From Marinibacterium profundimaris (GTDB lineage Bacteria > Pseudomonadota > Alphaproteobacteria > Rhodobacterales > Rhodobacteraceae): a DNA stretch of 64,000 nt. This document shows, one piece after another, positions 35,141 to 44,356 of the stretch. A program made the translations under genes and the position numbers. The stretch covers positions 124,001-188,000 of the forward strand of contig NZ_AQQR01000008.1 of assembly GCF_002210095.1 (NCBI RefSeq), in the 5' to 3' direction. Numbering within the stretch: position 1 is the first letter of the stretch; each line of letters begins with the position of its first letter. The notes beneath the pieces were generated by a model, which saw only the letters and a list, made by a program, of their open reading frames with translations, ran no database searches and had not been told where the DNA came from.

Positions 35141-35977
35141 ATGGCCGAAAAGACCAAATCCGGAAACGCCATAGTCGAGACGATCAAGACCATCGTCTAC
35201 GCGCTTCTGATCGCCGGCGTCTTCCGCACGCTGTTCTTCCAGCCGTTCTGGATCCCCTCCGGATCCATGAAGGAAACCCTGCTGATCGGGGATTTCCTCT
35301 TCGTCAACAAGATGGCCTACGGCTATTCCTACGCGTCGTGCCCCTCGGTCATCATCCCGCGCTTCGGCGTGGACATCGACGCCGAGGACATCTGCGGCTT
35401 TGCCAAGGGCGGCAACACCCGCCTTTTCGGCGGCGAGCCCGAGCGCGGCGACGTCGTGGTCTTCCGCCACCCGGTGACGGGGCGCGATTTCATCAAGCGG
35501 CTGATCGGCCTGCCGGGCGACCGGATCCAGGTGACAAACGGCGTTCTCATCATCAACGACGTGCCGGTCGAACTTCAGGATGACGGCGTGTTCGAAGAGA
35601 TCATGGACCCCCAGGGACCCCAGGGCCTGCGCCCGCGCTGCGAAAACGGCCCGGTCGGCGACGGCGGGGTCTGCCTCAAGGAGCGCCAGATCGAAACCCT
35701 GCCCAACGGGGTCTCTCACGAGATCCTCAACATCGGCAACACCTCGCTCGACAACACCGGCGTCTATACCGTCCCCGAAGGGCATTTCTTCTTCATGGGG
35801 GACAACCGCGACAACTCCACCGACAGCCGCGTGCCGCAGACGGCCGGGGGCGTCGGCTTTGTGCCCTACGAGAACCTGATCGGGCGCGCGGATCGCATCA
35901 TGTTCTCCTCCGCCGGGCGGTCCATGCTGTATTTCTGGACCTGGCGCGGGGATCGTTTCTTCAAGAGGATCGATTGA
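35141..35977 (+). CDS. lepB: Signal peptidase I
   Basis: 278 residues. The N-terminal helix (residues ~12-35) anchors it in the inner membrane. The catalytic Ser is S42 in [10 protein letters not shown] and the Lys general base is K119 in [15 protein letters not shown]. Other marks are [11 protein letters not shown] and [14 protein letters not shown]. It removes signal peptides of secreted proteins. The insert [12 protein letters not shown] (with paired Cys) lies in the periplasmic domain. The stop overlaps the rnc TTG by four bases. Confidence 0.97.
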   Translation: MAEKTKSGNAIVETIKTIVYALLIAGVFRTLFFQPFWIPSGSMKETLLIGDFLFVNKMAYGYSYASCPSVIIPRFGVDIDAEDICGFAKGGNTRLFGGEPERGDVVVFRHPVTGRDFIKRLIGLPGDRIQVTNGVLIINDVPVELQDDGVFEEIMDPQGPQGLRPRCENGPVGDGGVCLKERQIETLPNGVSHEILNIGNTSLDNTGVYTVPEGHFFFMGDNRDNSTDSRVPQTAGGVGFVPYENLIGRADRIMFSSAGRSMLYFWTWRGDRFFKRID

Positions 35978-36657
35978 GACTGTCGGCCGAGCTGAAATCC
36001 TTCGAGACGCGGATCGGGCATCGCTTCGCGAACCCCGAACTGCTGGTCCAGGCGCTGACCCATGGCTCCATCGCCACGGCGACGCGGCCGGACAACCAGC
36101 GGCTTGAATTCCTGGGCGACCGGGTGCTGGGGCTGGCGATGGCCACCGCGCTGCTCGATGCCGATGCCGGCGCGCGCGAGGGCCAGCTGGCGCCGCGCTT
36201 CAACGCGCTGGTGCGCAAGGAGGCCTGCGCCGATGTCGCGCGCGAGATCGGGCTGGGCGAGGTGCTGAAGCTGGGCCGGTCCGAGATGCTCTCGGGCGGG
36301 CGCCGCAAGGAGGCGCTGCTGGCCGACGGGCTGGAGGCGCTGATCGCCGCGGTCTACGTGGACGCGGGCTTTGACGCGGCGCAGGACCTGGTGATGCGGC
36401 TTTGGGGCGACCGGGTGAACCGGGTCGATGCCGATGCCCGCGACGCCAAGACCGCGCTGCAGGAATGGGCCCAGGCGCGTGGCCAGACGCCGCCAAGCTA
36501 CGTGGAACGGGCGCGCTCGGGCCCTGACCATGCGCCGCGCTTCACCATTGCCGTGCGGCTGGCCGACGGAACCGAGGCGCAGGCCGAGGCCGGGTCGAAA
36601 CGCCAGGCGGAACAGGCCGCCGCCAAGGCGCTGCTGGATCGGCTGCTGCAGGGCTGA
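35974..36657 (+). CDS. rnc: Ribonuclease III, TTG start
   Basis: 227 residues. Nuclease domain with the signature [14 protein letters not shown] (RNC motif, Glu/Asp catalytic) and a second acidic patch [15 protein letters not shown]. The C-terminal dsRNA-binding domain runs from ~155 to the end, with [14 protein letters not shown]. It processes rRNA and mRNA. No ATG suits; TTG at 35974 overlaps the lepB stop. Next gene era is 213 bases on, with repeats in between. Confidence 0.95.
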   Translation: MRLSAELKSFETRIGHRFANPELLVQALTHGSIATATRPDNQRLEFLGDRVLGLAMATALLDADAGAREGQLAPRFNALVRKEACADVAREIGLGEVLKLGRSEMLSGGRRKEALLADGLEALIAAVYVDAGFDAAQDLVMRLWGDRVNRVDADARDAKTALQEWAQARGQTPPSYVERARSGPDHAPRFTIAVRLADGTEAQAEAGSKRQAEQAAAKALLDRLLQG

Positions 36658-36710
36658 CGCCCTTTCGTCGCCCCTGCGGGAGTCGGGCCTTCGGCCCGGT
36701 GCGGCAAGGC

Positions 36711-36780
36711 GCTCCCTTCGGTCGCGGGGTGGGGGGCGCTCCCTTCGGTCGCGCGGAAGGGGCGGGCTCCCTTCGGTCGC
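36711..36780. repeat. Three direct copies of a 15-base sequence between rnc and era
   Basis: GCTCCCTTCGGTCGC occurs at 36711-36725, 36738-36752 and 36766-36780, spaced 27 and 28 bases start-to-start. The separating bases differ. A nearby GGGCCTTCGGCCC palindrome precedes them. The period suggests local duplication rather than a single protein-binding site. Confidence 0.75.
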
Positions 36781-36870
36781 CCGGTCCCGGTGGCTGCCGC
36801 TGCGCTGACACTGGATAATCCCGCCACTTTCGCCTAGATCTGCAGTTCCTGAACCCGAAGGTCCGTTTCC

Positions 36871-37779
36871 ATGTCCACTCGTGCCGGCTTTGTCGCCCTG
36901 ATCGGAGAGCCCAACGCGGGCAAGTCCACGCTTCTCAACCGCATGGTGGGGGCGAAGGTGTCGATCGTGACCCACAAGGTCCAGACCACACGCGCCCGCA
37001 TCCGCGGCGTCGCGATGGAGGGCGACAGCCAGCTGGTCTTCGTCGACACGCCGGGCCTCTTCCGCCCGCGCCGCCGGCTGGATCGCGCCATGGTCGCGGC
37101 GGCCTGGGGCGGGGCGGCGGATGCCGATATCATCGTCCTGCTGGTCGAGGCGCATCGCGGCGTGACCGAAGGGGTGGAACGGATCCTCGAAAACCTCTCG
37201 GAGGTGATCGGCGACCGCCCCGTGGCGCTGGCGATCAACAAGATCGACCGGGTGAAGGCCGACGCGCTGCTGGGGCTGACAAAGGACCTGAACGAACGCT
37301 TCTCCTTCGTCGAGACCTTCATGATCTCGGCCGAGAAGGGGCATGGCGTGAAGGACCTGCGCCAGTGGCTCGCCGCCAAGCTGCCCGAAAGCCCCTGGCT
37401 CTACCCCGAAGACCAGATCGCGGACCTGCCCATGCGCATGATCGCCGCCGAAATCACCCGCGAGAAGCTGACCCTGCGCCTGCACCAGGAACTGCCCTAC
37501 CAGCTGACGGTCGAGACCGAGAGCTGGGAAGAGCGCAAGGACGGCTCGGCCCGGATCGACCAGGTGATCTATGTCGCGCGGGACGGACATAAGGGCATCG
37601 TGCTGGGCAAGAAGGGCGAGACGATCAAGACGGTGTCGACCCAGGCCCGCGAAGATCTGGAGGAGTTCCTGGGCCGCAAGGTGCACCTGTTCCTGCAGGT
37701 GAAGGTGCGCGAGAAATGGATGGACGAGGCGGAGCGCTATTCCGAGATGGGGCTCGATTTCAAGGACGGCGGGGAGTGA
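36871..37779 (+). CDS. era: GTPase Era
   Basis: 302 residues. Couples GTP to 16S rRNA 3'-end maturation. GTPase motifs: GEPNAGKST (12-20), DTPG (59-62) and NKID (123-126). The KH RNA-binding domain covers ~205-300 (LHQELPYQLTVE; IVLGKKGETIK). ATG at 36871 has GAAGG about 10 bases upstream. Same order as in relatives (lepB-rnc-era-recO), apart from the repeats and the DUF1491 gene. Confidence 0.97.
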   Translation: MSTRAGFVALIGEPNAGKSTLLNRMVGAKVSIVTHKVQTTRARIRGVAMEGDSQLVFVDTPGLFRPRRRLDRAMVAAAWGGAADADIIVLLVEAHRGVTEGVERILENLSEVIGDRPVALAINKIDRVKADALLGLTKDLNERFSFVETFMISAEKGHGVKDLRQWLAAKLPESPWLYPEDQIADLPMRMIAAEITREKLTLRLHQELPYQLTVETESWEERKDGSARIDQVIYVARDGHKGIVLGKKGETIKTVSTQAREDLEEFLGRKVHLFLQVKVREKWMDEAERYSEMGLDFKDGGE

Positions 37780-38107
37780 GGCAGGGGCTTTTCATGACCT
37801 CCGGTTCTGAAGTGCCGTGTGAGCCCTGCCCCCCGAAGCTGTCCTGTCAACGAGCCGGCACGCTCGAACGATGCGCCAAGGGCAGCCGGGCCGGCGACCT
37901 GAACGACGCGCGGCCCTATGTGGCGAGGTTCGATGCAGGGTGCCTCTTGTCAAACCGGCTTCCTCGAAACCCGAGATCTCAGCGCCGCAGGGCTCAAAAC
38001 ACCTCTCGCCGATATCGCCCCGCAGGGGCGCCACCGACACCCCGCCCCGCAGGGGCGCCTCCCCCGGCCCGGCCCGAAGGGCCGCCTCCGCCCGAAGGGC
38101 GCCCCGC
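37780..38107. other. 328-base gap between era and DUF1491 with GC palindromes
   Basis: A frame from ATG 37794 gives a ~107-residue peptide, but it is Pro/Arg-rich in its second half because it reads through repeats, and it resembles nothing I know; I do not call it. The second half contains CGCCCCGCAGGGGCGCC twice (38016-38032 and 38043-38059) followed by related palindromes (around 38070-38085 and 38090-38104). Confidence 0.6.
38016..38104. repeat. Cluster of four GC palindromes
   Basis: Two identical 17-base palindromic units 27 bases apart, then GGCCCGAAGGGCCGCC and GCCCGAAGGGCGCC. All are self-complementary stems with short loops. The last one ends just before the DUF1491 start and supplies its GAAGGG ribosome-binding site. 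Confidence 0.7.
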
Positions 38108-38434
38108 ATGCGCCTGACCACCTCCTTTTGGGTCTCCGCCTACCGCCAGATCCTGTCGCTCAACGGCATCCCCGCCTTCGTCACCGCCCATGGCGACGAC
38201 ACCGCCGGCGCCGTCCTCATCAAGCTCAACACCCTCGACGGCACCGCCACGCTCTACCAGCGCAGCGTCGATCTCATGACCGGCAACCGCAAGTGGATCG
38301 AACTCGCCCAGGGCCCGGAACCCGACGTCGACGCCTCTGTCACGAAACAGCGCGGCTTTGATCCCGACCTCTGGGTGATCGAGGTCGAGGACCGCCGCGG
38401 CCGCCACTTCCTTGACGATCCGGCGCTGGAATAG
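38108..38434 (+). CDS. DUF1491 family protein
   Basis: 108 residues. The N-terminus LTTSFWVSAYRQILSLNGIP and the segment DDTAGAVLIKLNTLDGTATL are characteristic of DUF1491, a small soluble family of alphaproteobacteria usually located next to era and recO. Function not known. The ATG at 38108 is preceded by GAAGGG at eight bases. recO begins 3 bases after its stop. Confidence 0.88.
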   Translation: MRLTTSFWVSAYRQILSLNGIPAFVTAHGDDTAGAVLIKLNTLDGTATLYQRSVDLMTGNRKWIELAQGPEPDVDASVTKQRGFDPDLWVIEVEDRRGRHFLDDPALE

Positions 38435-38437
38435 CCC

Positions 38438-39163
38438 ATGGACTGGCGCGACACCGGTATCCTCCTGCGCACCCGCAAACACGGCGAGACCTCGGTGATC
38501 CTCGATGTCTTCACCGAAACCCGCGGCCGCCATGCCGGTGTCCTGCGCGGCGGCACCTCGCGCAGGATCGCGCCCAGCCTGCAGCCCGGCGCCCAGCTTG
38601 ACGTCGCCTGGCGCGCCCGGCTCGAAGATCACATCGGCGCCTACACGGTCGAGCCCATCCGCTCCCGCGCCGCCAACGCGCTCTCGGGGCGCCTGGCGCT
38701 CGCCGGGCTGAACGCCGTCACCGGCCTGCTTGCCTTCTGCCTGCCCGAACGCCAGCCCCATGCCGCGCTTTACACCCGCACCGAACGCCTGCTGGATCTG
38801 CTCGGCCAGGACGAGGTCTGGCCGCTGGCCTACCTGCAATGGGAACTTGCCCTGCTGGACGAGATGGGCTTCGGCCTCGACCTGACGCGCTGCGCCGTCA
38901 CCGGCGCCACCGACGGGCTGATCGGCGTCTCGCCCCGCACCGGCCGCGCGGTGACGGCCGAGGGCGCCGGAGACTGGGCCGAACACCTGCTGCCCCTGCC
39001 GCCCTGCCTGCGCGGACAGGGCGAGGCGGAGGATGCCGAGATCGCCGAGGCGCTCACCGCCACCGGCTATTTCCTCGACCGGCACCTCGCGCCCGAACTG
39101 GGCGACAAGCCCCTGCCGGAGGCCCGCGCCCGCCTCATGGCGGCCTTCGCCCGCAGGCTCTGA
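38438..39163 (+). CDS. recO: DNA repair protein RecO
   Basis: 241 residues. RecO helps load RecA in the RecFOR gap-repair path. The OB-fold N-terminus has [20 protein letters not shown] and [10 protein letters not shown], then a helical domain with [29 protein letters not shown]. The zinc-binding Cys set is partial (only one Cys in RCAVTG), as in many alphaproteobacterial RecO. Last gene of the lepB-recO string. Confidence 0.94.
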   Translation: MDWRDTGILLRTRKHGETSVILDVFTETRGRHAGVLRGGTSRRIAPSLQPGAQLDVAWRARLEDHIGAYTVEPIRSRAANALSGRLALAGLNAVTGLLAFCLPERQPHAALYTRTERLLDLLGQDEVWPLAYLQWELALLDEMGFGLDLTRCAVTGATDGLIGVSPRTGRAVTAEGAGDWAEHLLPLPPCLRGQGEAEDAEIAEALTATGYFLDRHLAPELGDKPLPEARARLMAAFARRL

Positions 39164-39179
39164 GCGCGCTCACTCGCGC

Positions 39180-39572
39180 TCACTCGGCGGCGCGGAACAC
39201 CATCTCGTCGCCGTCCTCGGACCGCAGCACCATCACGTCGTCCAGAACCTCGACCTCGCGCATCGTTTTCAGCGCCTGGAAGAACGTCCGCTCGGCCGCA
39301 TCCTCGGGGCACATCATGCGCGTCGACATGATCGGCCCGGGCTCAAAGGACGGATAGGCCGCCTCCATCGCGCCGGTGTAGCTGTTGCAGGGCGCCTTGC
39401 CCGCGATGCGCCCGTCCTCGGACACGATCAGCGTGGCCTCCGCGGTGAAGGGCTCTCCGCCGATGGCCTCCAGCACCCAGGTCCGGTCGCCGGCATGGGT
39501 GTGCAGGCTGTCCGCCGCAAAGGCGGTGCCGGCCAGCAGGGACAGGGTCAGGGCGGTCAGGATGCGTTTCAT
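39180..39572 (-). CDS. META domain (HslJ-like) secreted protein
   Basis: 130 residues. A Sec signal (MKRILTALTLSLLAGTAFA) and then a META-domain core: TWVLEAIGGEP, GRIAGKAPCNSYTGAME and MMCPEDAAERTFFQAL, with the two conserved cysteines. Related proteins such as HslJ are heat-shock and novobiocin-resistance associated in E. coli, without a defined activity. It is convergent with recO, 16 bases apart. Confidence 0.85.
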   Translation of the reverse strand: MKRILTALTLSLLAGTAFAADSLHTHAGDRTWVLEAIGGEPFTAEATLIVSEDGRIAGKAPCNSYTGAMEAAYPSFEPGPIMSTRMMCPEDAAERTFFQALKTMREVEVLDDVMVLRSEDGDEMVFRAAE

Positions 39573-39745
39573 GATGGGTCCTCCGATGATCTCCGCAACA
39601 GCGCGCAGGACATGGGGCCCGCGCCACCGGTGTTTCAAGGACGCCCCGTCCGCCCGTGGCGGCGGCGCGACGTCACGTGGCCCGTGACGCCACGTCCCGA
39701 CCCAGGGGCCGCGCGCGCCCATGCTCCGTCCTGCATCCGGACCGG

Positions 39746-40786
39746 TCAAGGCTTTTCCAGCATCCCCTTGGCCACCAGGTCCAGCGCCGTTTCCCGGATC
39801 GATTCCGGGGCCGAGATGAACTCCATCCCCATGTCCGCCCGCGCCCGGCGGTTCGACATCGGATAGCTCTTGCCCCAGCCGGCGGCCATCGCCCGCGCCT
39901 CGGGCCGGAAGACGCCGGCCAGCTTCAGCATCAGCTTCGGCACCTTCCGCGCCGGCACCGGGCGGTCCGGGCAGGTCTCGCGCAGAAGCTCGGCGATCTC
40001 GATCCAGTTCATCTGGCTTTCGCTGCAGATGTACCGCTTGCCCTCGGTCACGGGCAGATCCATCGCCAGCACATGCATCCGGGCCGCGTCGCGCACGTCG
40101 ACGATGGGCAGGTTGACGTTCGGCAGCCCCGGGTCCACCCCGTCGAGCAGCCGCGCCACGATGTTGAGCGACGATGGCACCTTGCCCTTGCTCAGCGGCG
40201 GGCCCATCACGAAGGCCGGGTTGATCGTGGTGACCTTCGCCTCCGGCGCCTCGGTCTCCACCCACTCCCACAGCGCGCGTTCCGACAGGGTCTTGGACTT
40301 CGAATAATTGTTCGCGTTCGGCCGGTTCGGATCCGACCAGTCGCTTTCGTCGAAATCCTCGCCGTTGTCATGGCCCGGCGCGCCCATGATCGCCGCGATG
40401 GACGAGGTCACGATGATCCGCCGGATGCCGCTGGCGTAAGCCGCCTTGCAGGCCCGCAGCGTGCCGCCGATGGCGGTGGTGATGAAATCCTCGCCGATCT
40501 CGCCCTTGCCGTCGGGCACCGGCGAGGCGGTGTGCATCACCACGTCCACGCCCTCCATCGCTTCCATCCAGCCGTCGTTGGCGTCCATGTCCAGCTCCAC
40601 CAGCCGCAGCCGGTCGAGCGTGGCTGGATCGGCCAGCTTCTCCGCCAGCGCCGCGCGCAGCTCGGTTTCGGACGACAGGCTGCGCACCGATCCGACGACG
40701 GAATGCCCCGCCTCCAGCAGCTGAAGCACGATATGGCGTGCGATGAAGCCGGTCGCGCCGGTGACGAGAACAACGTGTTGGGTCAT
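39746..40786 (-). CDS. NAD(P)-dependent epimerase/dihydroflavonol reductase-like protein
   Basis: 346 residues of the extended SDR type. Nucleotide loop [15 protein letters not shown] near the N-terminus; Ser and Tyr-x-x-x-Lys in VTSSIAAI and [12 protein letters not shown]. The family includes dihydroflavonol-4-reductases and aldehyde reductases. The substrate is undetermined. It is alone on its strand, 153 bases from divergent queF. Confidence 0.87.
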   Translation of the reverse strand: MTQHVVLVTGATGFIARHIVLQLLEAGHSVVGSVRSLSSETELRAALAEKLADPATLDRLRLVELDMDANDGWMEAMEGVDVVMHTASPVPDGKGEIGEDFITTAIGGTLRACKAAYASGIRRIIVTSSIAAIMGAPGHDNGEDFDESDWSDPNRPNANNYSKSKTLSERALWEWVETEAPEAKVTTINPAFVMGPPLSKGKVPSSLNIVARLLDGVDPGLPNVNLPIVDVRDAARMHVLAMDLPVTEGKRYICSESQMNWIEIAELLRETCPDRPVPARKVPKLMLKLAGVFRPEARAMAAGWGKSYPMSNRRARADMGMEFISAPESIRETALDLVAKGMLEKP

Positions 40787-40939
40787 GAAATACCGTCCGA
40801 TCCGAAAACTGCCGCCACCCTAGCAAAAGCGCCCGTGAATGCGAGCGCCTCCGGGCGGCGGGGCCGCAGGGGGCGCCGATTGTCGCCGCCTCGGCGGGGA
40901 TCTATGATGCCCCGATCATCACGGGAAGGGGCGGGGCCC

Positions 40940-41401
40940 ATGGAAAACATCTACGGCGATCTGAGGCAGCTGGGCAGCGACACCCGCCTGCCCGAAAGCC
41001 CCGAGGCCGCCGAGCTGGAGCGTGTCCCCAACCCGCAGTCCGACGTGGCCTATTGCGTCCGCTTCACCGCGCCCGAATTCACCTCGCTCTGCCCGATGAC
41101 CGGCCAGCCCGATTTCGCGCATCTGGTGATCGACTACGTGCCCGGCGGCTGGCTGGTCGAAAGCAAGTCGCTGAAGCTCTACCTCGGGTCCTTCCGCAAC
41201 CACGGCGCCTTTCACGAGGATTGCACGATCTCGATCGCCCGCCGTCTGGTGGATTTCCTCGATCCGCAATGGCTGCGCATCGGCGGCTACTGGTACCCGC
41301 GCGGCGGCATCCCGATCGACGTGTTCTGGCAGACGGGTCAGACGCCTTCGGATGTCTGGATCCCCGACCAGGGCGTGCCGCCCTATCGCGGACGCGGCTG
41401 A
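40940..41401 (+). CDS. queF: NADPH-dependent 7-cyano-7-deazaguanine reductase (preQ0 reductase)
   Basis: 153 residues, the short (unimodular) QueF. Cys nucleophile C51 in [14 protein letters not shown], the QueF motif [16 protein letters not shown], and the substrate-binding HEDC. Reduces preQ0 to preQ1 for queuosine tRNA modification. ATG at 40940 with GGAAGGGG upstream. I find no preQ1 riboswitch in the 153 bases before it. Other queuosine genes are not here. Confidence 0.96.
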   Translation: MENIYGDLRQLGSDTRLPESPEAAELERVPNPQSDVAYCVRFTAPEFTSLCPMTGQPDFAHLVIDYVPGGWLVESKSLKLYLGSFRNHGAFHEDCTISIARRLVDFLDPQWLRIGGYWYPRGGIPIDVFWQTGQTPSDVWIPDQGVPPYRGRG

Positions 41402-41560
41402 CGCGACCTGCGGGGCAGGGGGGCGTTGCACGGCGCCCGCTCCATGAACTTTTCTGCGCCTGCACAGCCCGCCGGTTTCTGCAGGTGCAAATCCCCGCAA
41501 GGCCACCATTCGCCCCCCCCGATCAGGGCCGGTTCACCACCAAATCCCCGCCGATTTCGC

Positions 41561-41616
41561 TTTGTACAAAACGGACAAAAGCCCCCGAGGGGGCTTTTGA
41601 GATTTGTACAAAACGG
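41561..41616. repeat. Direct repeat flanking the queF/mcd terminator
   Basis: TTTGTACAAAACGG is present at 41561-41574 and 41603-41616, on each side of the terminator hairpin. Each copy contains the 10-base palindrome TTTGTACAAA. Confidence 0.75.
41577..41598. terminator. Bidirectional intrinsic terminator between queF and mcd
   Basis: AAAAGCCCCC (41577-41586) and GGGGGCTTTT (41589-41598): a stem with A-run and T-run on either side, so it can end both the plus-strand queF transcript and the minus-strand mcd transcript. Confidence 0.85.
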
Positions 41617-41621
41617 TCAAT

Positions 41622-43316
41622 TCAGCCCAGCAGGCGCCGGGCGATGACCTGGGCCTGGATCTCGGCGGCCCCTTCGAAGATGTTCAGGATCCGCGCATCG
41701 CACAGCACGCGGCTGATCTTGTATTCCATCGCAAAGCCGTTGCCGCCGTGGATCTGCAACCCGTTGTCCGCCGCCGCCCAGGCGATGCGTGCGCCCAGCA
41801 GCTTGGCCATCCCGGCCTCGACATCGCAGCGATGGCCCTGGTCCTTTTCGAAGGCCGAGTAATAGGTCAGCTGCCGCGCGATGGTCGTCTCCACAGCCAT
41901 CATCGCCAACTTGTTGGCAACACGGGGAAATTCTATCAGAGACTTGCCGAATTGCTTGCGGTCCTCGGCATATTGCATCGAAATGTCCAGCGCCGATTGC
42001 GCCACCCCGATGGCACGTGCGGCGGTCTGGATCCGGGCGCTCTCGAAGGTCTCCATCAGCTGCTTGAAGCCGCGGCCTTCTTCGCCGCCCAGCAGGTTCT
42101 CGCCCTTCACGTGGAAGTTGTCGAACCCCAGCTCGTATTCCTTCATGCCGCGATAGCCCAGCACCTCGATCTCGCCGCCGGTCATGCCCTCGGTCGGGAA
42201 GGGCTCTGCATCCGTACCCGGCGTCTTCTCCGCCAGGAACATGGAAAGCCCTTTGTAATCAGTGGTTTCCGGGTCCGTCCGCGCCAGCAGTGTCATGACG
42301 TGCGTGCGCGCGGCATGGGTGATCCAGGTCTTGTTCCCGGTCACCCTGTAATCGCCGTTCTCGTCCTTCACTGCCCTTGTCCGCAGGCTCCCAAGGTCCG
42401 ATCCGGTGTTCGGCTCGGTGAAAACGGCGGTCGGCAGGATCTCTCCGCTGGCCAGTTTCGGCAGCCATTTCGCCTTCTGCTCCTCGGTGCCGCCGGCCAT
42501 GATCAGCTCGGCCGCGATCTCCGACCGCGTGCCAAGGCTGCCCACGCCGATATACCCGCGCGACAGCTCCTCCGACACCACGACCATCGACGCCTTGGAC
42601 AGCCCGAAGCCGCCGTGCTCTTCGGGAATGGTCAGGCCAAAGACGCCCATTTCCGCAAGCTCTTCAATGACTTCCATCGGGATAAGCTCATCCTTCAGGT
42701 GCCATTCGTGGGCAAAGGGTTCCACCTTGTCGACGGCATAGCGGCGGAACTGCTCCCGGATCATCTCCAGCTCTTCGTCGAGCCCCGACGCCCCAAAGAT
42801 CGTCTCGGCCCGCCGGTCGCGCATCAGCGCCACCAGCCGCAGCCGCGCCGCCTGGCTGTTGCCCTTCTGGCTCAGCTCCATCACCGGCTCGATCATCAGC
42901 CCGCGCATGTCGTCCTGGCTCAGCCCAAGGTCCTGAAGCCGCAGGATTTCTCCCTGGCTCATCGGGATCCCGCCGTAGATCTGCCAGAGGTATTCGCCAA
43001 AGGCGATCTGGTGGATCAGCTGCTCCATCTCGCCGAACCTGCCGTCGCGCTCCAGCTTCTCTGCCCAGGCCTGCATCTGCTGCAGCACCTGCACGTAGGT
43101 CGCCAGCCACGCAAATCCGTGCGCCGCGGTCTGATGCGCCTCCACCAGCTTCGCCGAAACCCGGTCCCCCTCGCTGACCATCGCCCGCACCCTCGCGCGC
43201 GCGACCCCAAGGATCTCCTCCGCCGGCGTCACCGCCGCCTTCGTAAGCGTCAGAAGGTCCGGCAGCAGCGCCTGGTCCTCGACAATCGGGTCCTGTCCGT
43301 CATGAGCCATGTTCAC
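41622..43316 (-). CDS. mcd: (2S)-methylsuccinyl-CoA dehydrogenase
   Basis: 564 residues, an acyl-CoA dehydrogenase with an extra N-terminal helical part (residues ~1-170) before the usual ~390-residue fold. That extension, together with SRGYIGVGSLGTRSEIAAEL, FTEPNTGSDLGSLRTRAV and YAEDRKQFGKSLIEFPRVAN, fits Mcd of the ethylmalonyl-CoA pathway, which oxidises methylsuccinyl-CoA to mesaconyl-CoA and passes electrons to ETF. GNGFAMEYKISRVLCDARIL near the C-terminus is the flavin end motif. Start ATG 43314-43316; another two codons on. I base the specific name on family resemblance, not on a tested residue. ccr, ecm and mch are not in the window. Confidence 0.85.
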   Translation of the reverse strand: MNMAHDGQDPIVEDQALLPDLLTLTKAAVTPAEEILGVARARVRAMVSEGDRVSAKLVEAHQTAAHGFAWLATYVQVLQQMQAWAEKLERDGRFGEMEQLIHQIAFGEYLWQIYGGIPMSQGEILRLQDLGLSQDDMRGLMIEPVMELSQKGNSQAARLRLVALMRDRRAETIFGASGLDEELEMIREQFRRYAVDKVEPFAHEWHLKDELIPMEVIEELAEMGVFGLTIPEEHGGFGLSKASMVVVSEELSRGYIGVGSLGTRSEIAAELIMAGGTEEQKAKWLPKLASGEILPTAVFTEPNTGSDLGSLRTRAVKDENGDYRVTGNKTWITHAARTHVMTLLARTDPETTDYKGLSMFLAEKTPGTDAEPFPTEGMTGGEIEVLGYRGMKEYELGFDNFHVKGENLLGGEEGRGFKQLMETFESARIQTAARAIGVAQSALDISMQYAEDRKQFGKSLIEFPRVANKLAMMAVETTIARQLTYYSAFEKDQGHRCDVEAGMAKLLGARIAWAAADNGLQIHGGNGFAMEYKISRVLCDARILNIFEGAAEIQAQVIARRLLG

Positions 43317-43456
43317 ATCCTCTTACCGCGCGCCCGGGTGTAGGGCCTTCGCAGGTGCAGCGCAAGAAAAATTCTTTGTGACCTGCGTTTGTTGCGGAAA
43401 ATTACGCAGCCGATTTCCTGCGGCATCCGCCAGCCCGGAGTGCTAAAGCCACCCAC

Positions 43457-44224
43457 ATGGCCGAGCTCTTTCCCTTCCTCACACCCTCGCAAATGATACT
43501 GGCCTTCATGGTGGGTCTTCTGGCCGGAACCGTGAAGGGGCTGGTGGGCTTTGCCATGCCGATGGTGCTGGTCTCCGGCCTAAACCTTTTTCTTCCAACG
43601 GATATTTCCCTGGCGGGGCTGATCCTGCCGACCCTGGTCACCAACGGGATCCAGGCCTTGCGGCAGGGTCTGGCGGCGGCCTGGTCCTCGGTGAAACGGT
43701 TCCGGCTGTTTCTGGGAATCGGGGCAATCTTCCTGTTTTCCAGCGCCCAGCTCGTGCGCATCCTGCCGGGTGACGTGATGCTTCTGATGATCGGCATCCC
43801 GATCACCCTCTTCGCCGCATCGCAGCTACTGGGCCGCGAGGTCCGCCTTCAGTCCCCCAATGCCCGGACCGAGGCGATCGTCGCCGCCGTCGCCGGCTTC
43901 ATCGGCGGCTTCTCCGGCGTCTGGGGCCCGCCTACGGTGGCCTACCTGACCGCGCTGAACACCGAGAAATCAGAGCAGATGCGCGTCCAGGGCGTGATCT
44001 ACGGCATGGGCGCCGTCGCGCTGGTGGCCGCACACCTGACCTCGGGCGTGCTGCGCCCCGAAACGCTGCCCTTCTCGGCGGTGATGGTCGTCCCCGCGGT
44101 CACCGGCCTGATGATCGGCCAGGCCCTGCACGACCGCATCGACCAGCGCGTCTTCCGCAAGGCCACGCTGGCAGTCCTCACCGTCGCCGGCTGCAGCCTC
44201 ATCCTGCGCGGCCTTTCGGGCTAA
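43457..44224 (+). CDS. TSUP (TauE/SafE family) membrane permease
   Basis: 255 residues, about eight membrane helices. AFMVGLLAGTVKGLVGFAMP and AAVAGFIGGFSGVWGPPTVA are the two half-repeats with Gly-rich motifs typical of TauE/SafE permeases, which move sulfur-containing or other organic anions. Divergent from mcd (140 bases apart). The substrate is unknown. Followed by repeats and the pckA terminator. Confidence 0.88.
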   Translation: MAELFPFLTPSQMILAFMVGLLAGTVKGLVGFAMPMVLVSGLNLFLPTDISLAGLILPTLVTNGIQALRQGLAAAWSSVKRFRLFLGIGAIFLFSSAQLVRILPGDVMLLMIGIPITLFAASQLLGREVRLQSPNARTEAIVAAVAGFIGGFSGVWGPPTVAYLTALNTEKSEQMRVQGVIYGMGAVALVAAHLTSGVLRPETLPFSAVMVVPAVTGLMIGQALHDRIDQRVFRKATLAVLTVAGCSLILRGLSG

Positions 44225-44239
44225 GCGCCACGCCCCTGC

Positions 44240-44300
44240 TTCTTCTTGGCTGAAATACCTCCGGGGGAGTCCTCCAGCGGAGGACGGGGGCAGAGCCCCC
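44240..44300. repeat. Intergenic repeat region after the TSUP gene
   Basis: Begins CTTCTTGGCTGAAATACCTCC, then a CTCC/GGAG hairpin (TCCTCCAGCGGAGGA) and GGGGGC-AGA-GCCCCC (44286-44300). The first part resembles 8826-8855. Such strings sit at gene ends in many related genomes and may act as weak terminators. Confidence 0.5.
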
Positions 44301-44332
44301 AAAGAAAACGGGCGCCCCAAGTGGGACGCCCG
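44301..44332 (-). terminator. Intrinsic terminator of pckA
   Basis: On the minus strand CGGGCG...CGCCCG (complement of 44309-44332) with an inner CCC/GGG pairing is followed by TTTTCTTT (complement of 44301-44308). It lies 25 bases beyond the pckA stop. Confidence 0.8.
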
Positions 44333-44356
44333 CCAATTCCTTGAAACCGTTCAGCT

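Noticed and set aside
36658-36870. CRISPR array at the rnc-era repeats
   Set aside because: Only three 15-base units with 12-13-base gaps, no palindromic 25-35-base repeats, no cas genes.
37794-38117. Frame of about 107 residues between era and DUF1491
   Set aside because: Second half reads through palindromic repeats to give a Pro-rich peptide, and no family resemblance.
40787-40939. preQ1 riboswitch before queF
   Set aside because: No recognisable preQ1 aptamer core (C-rich stem with A-rich tail) was found in this GC-rich stretch.
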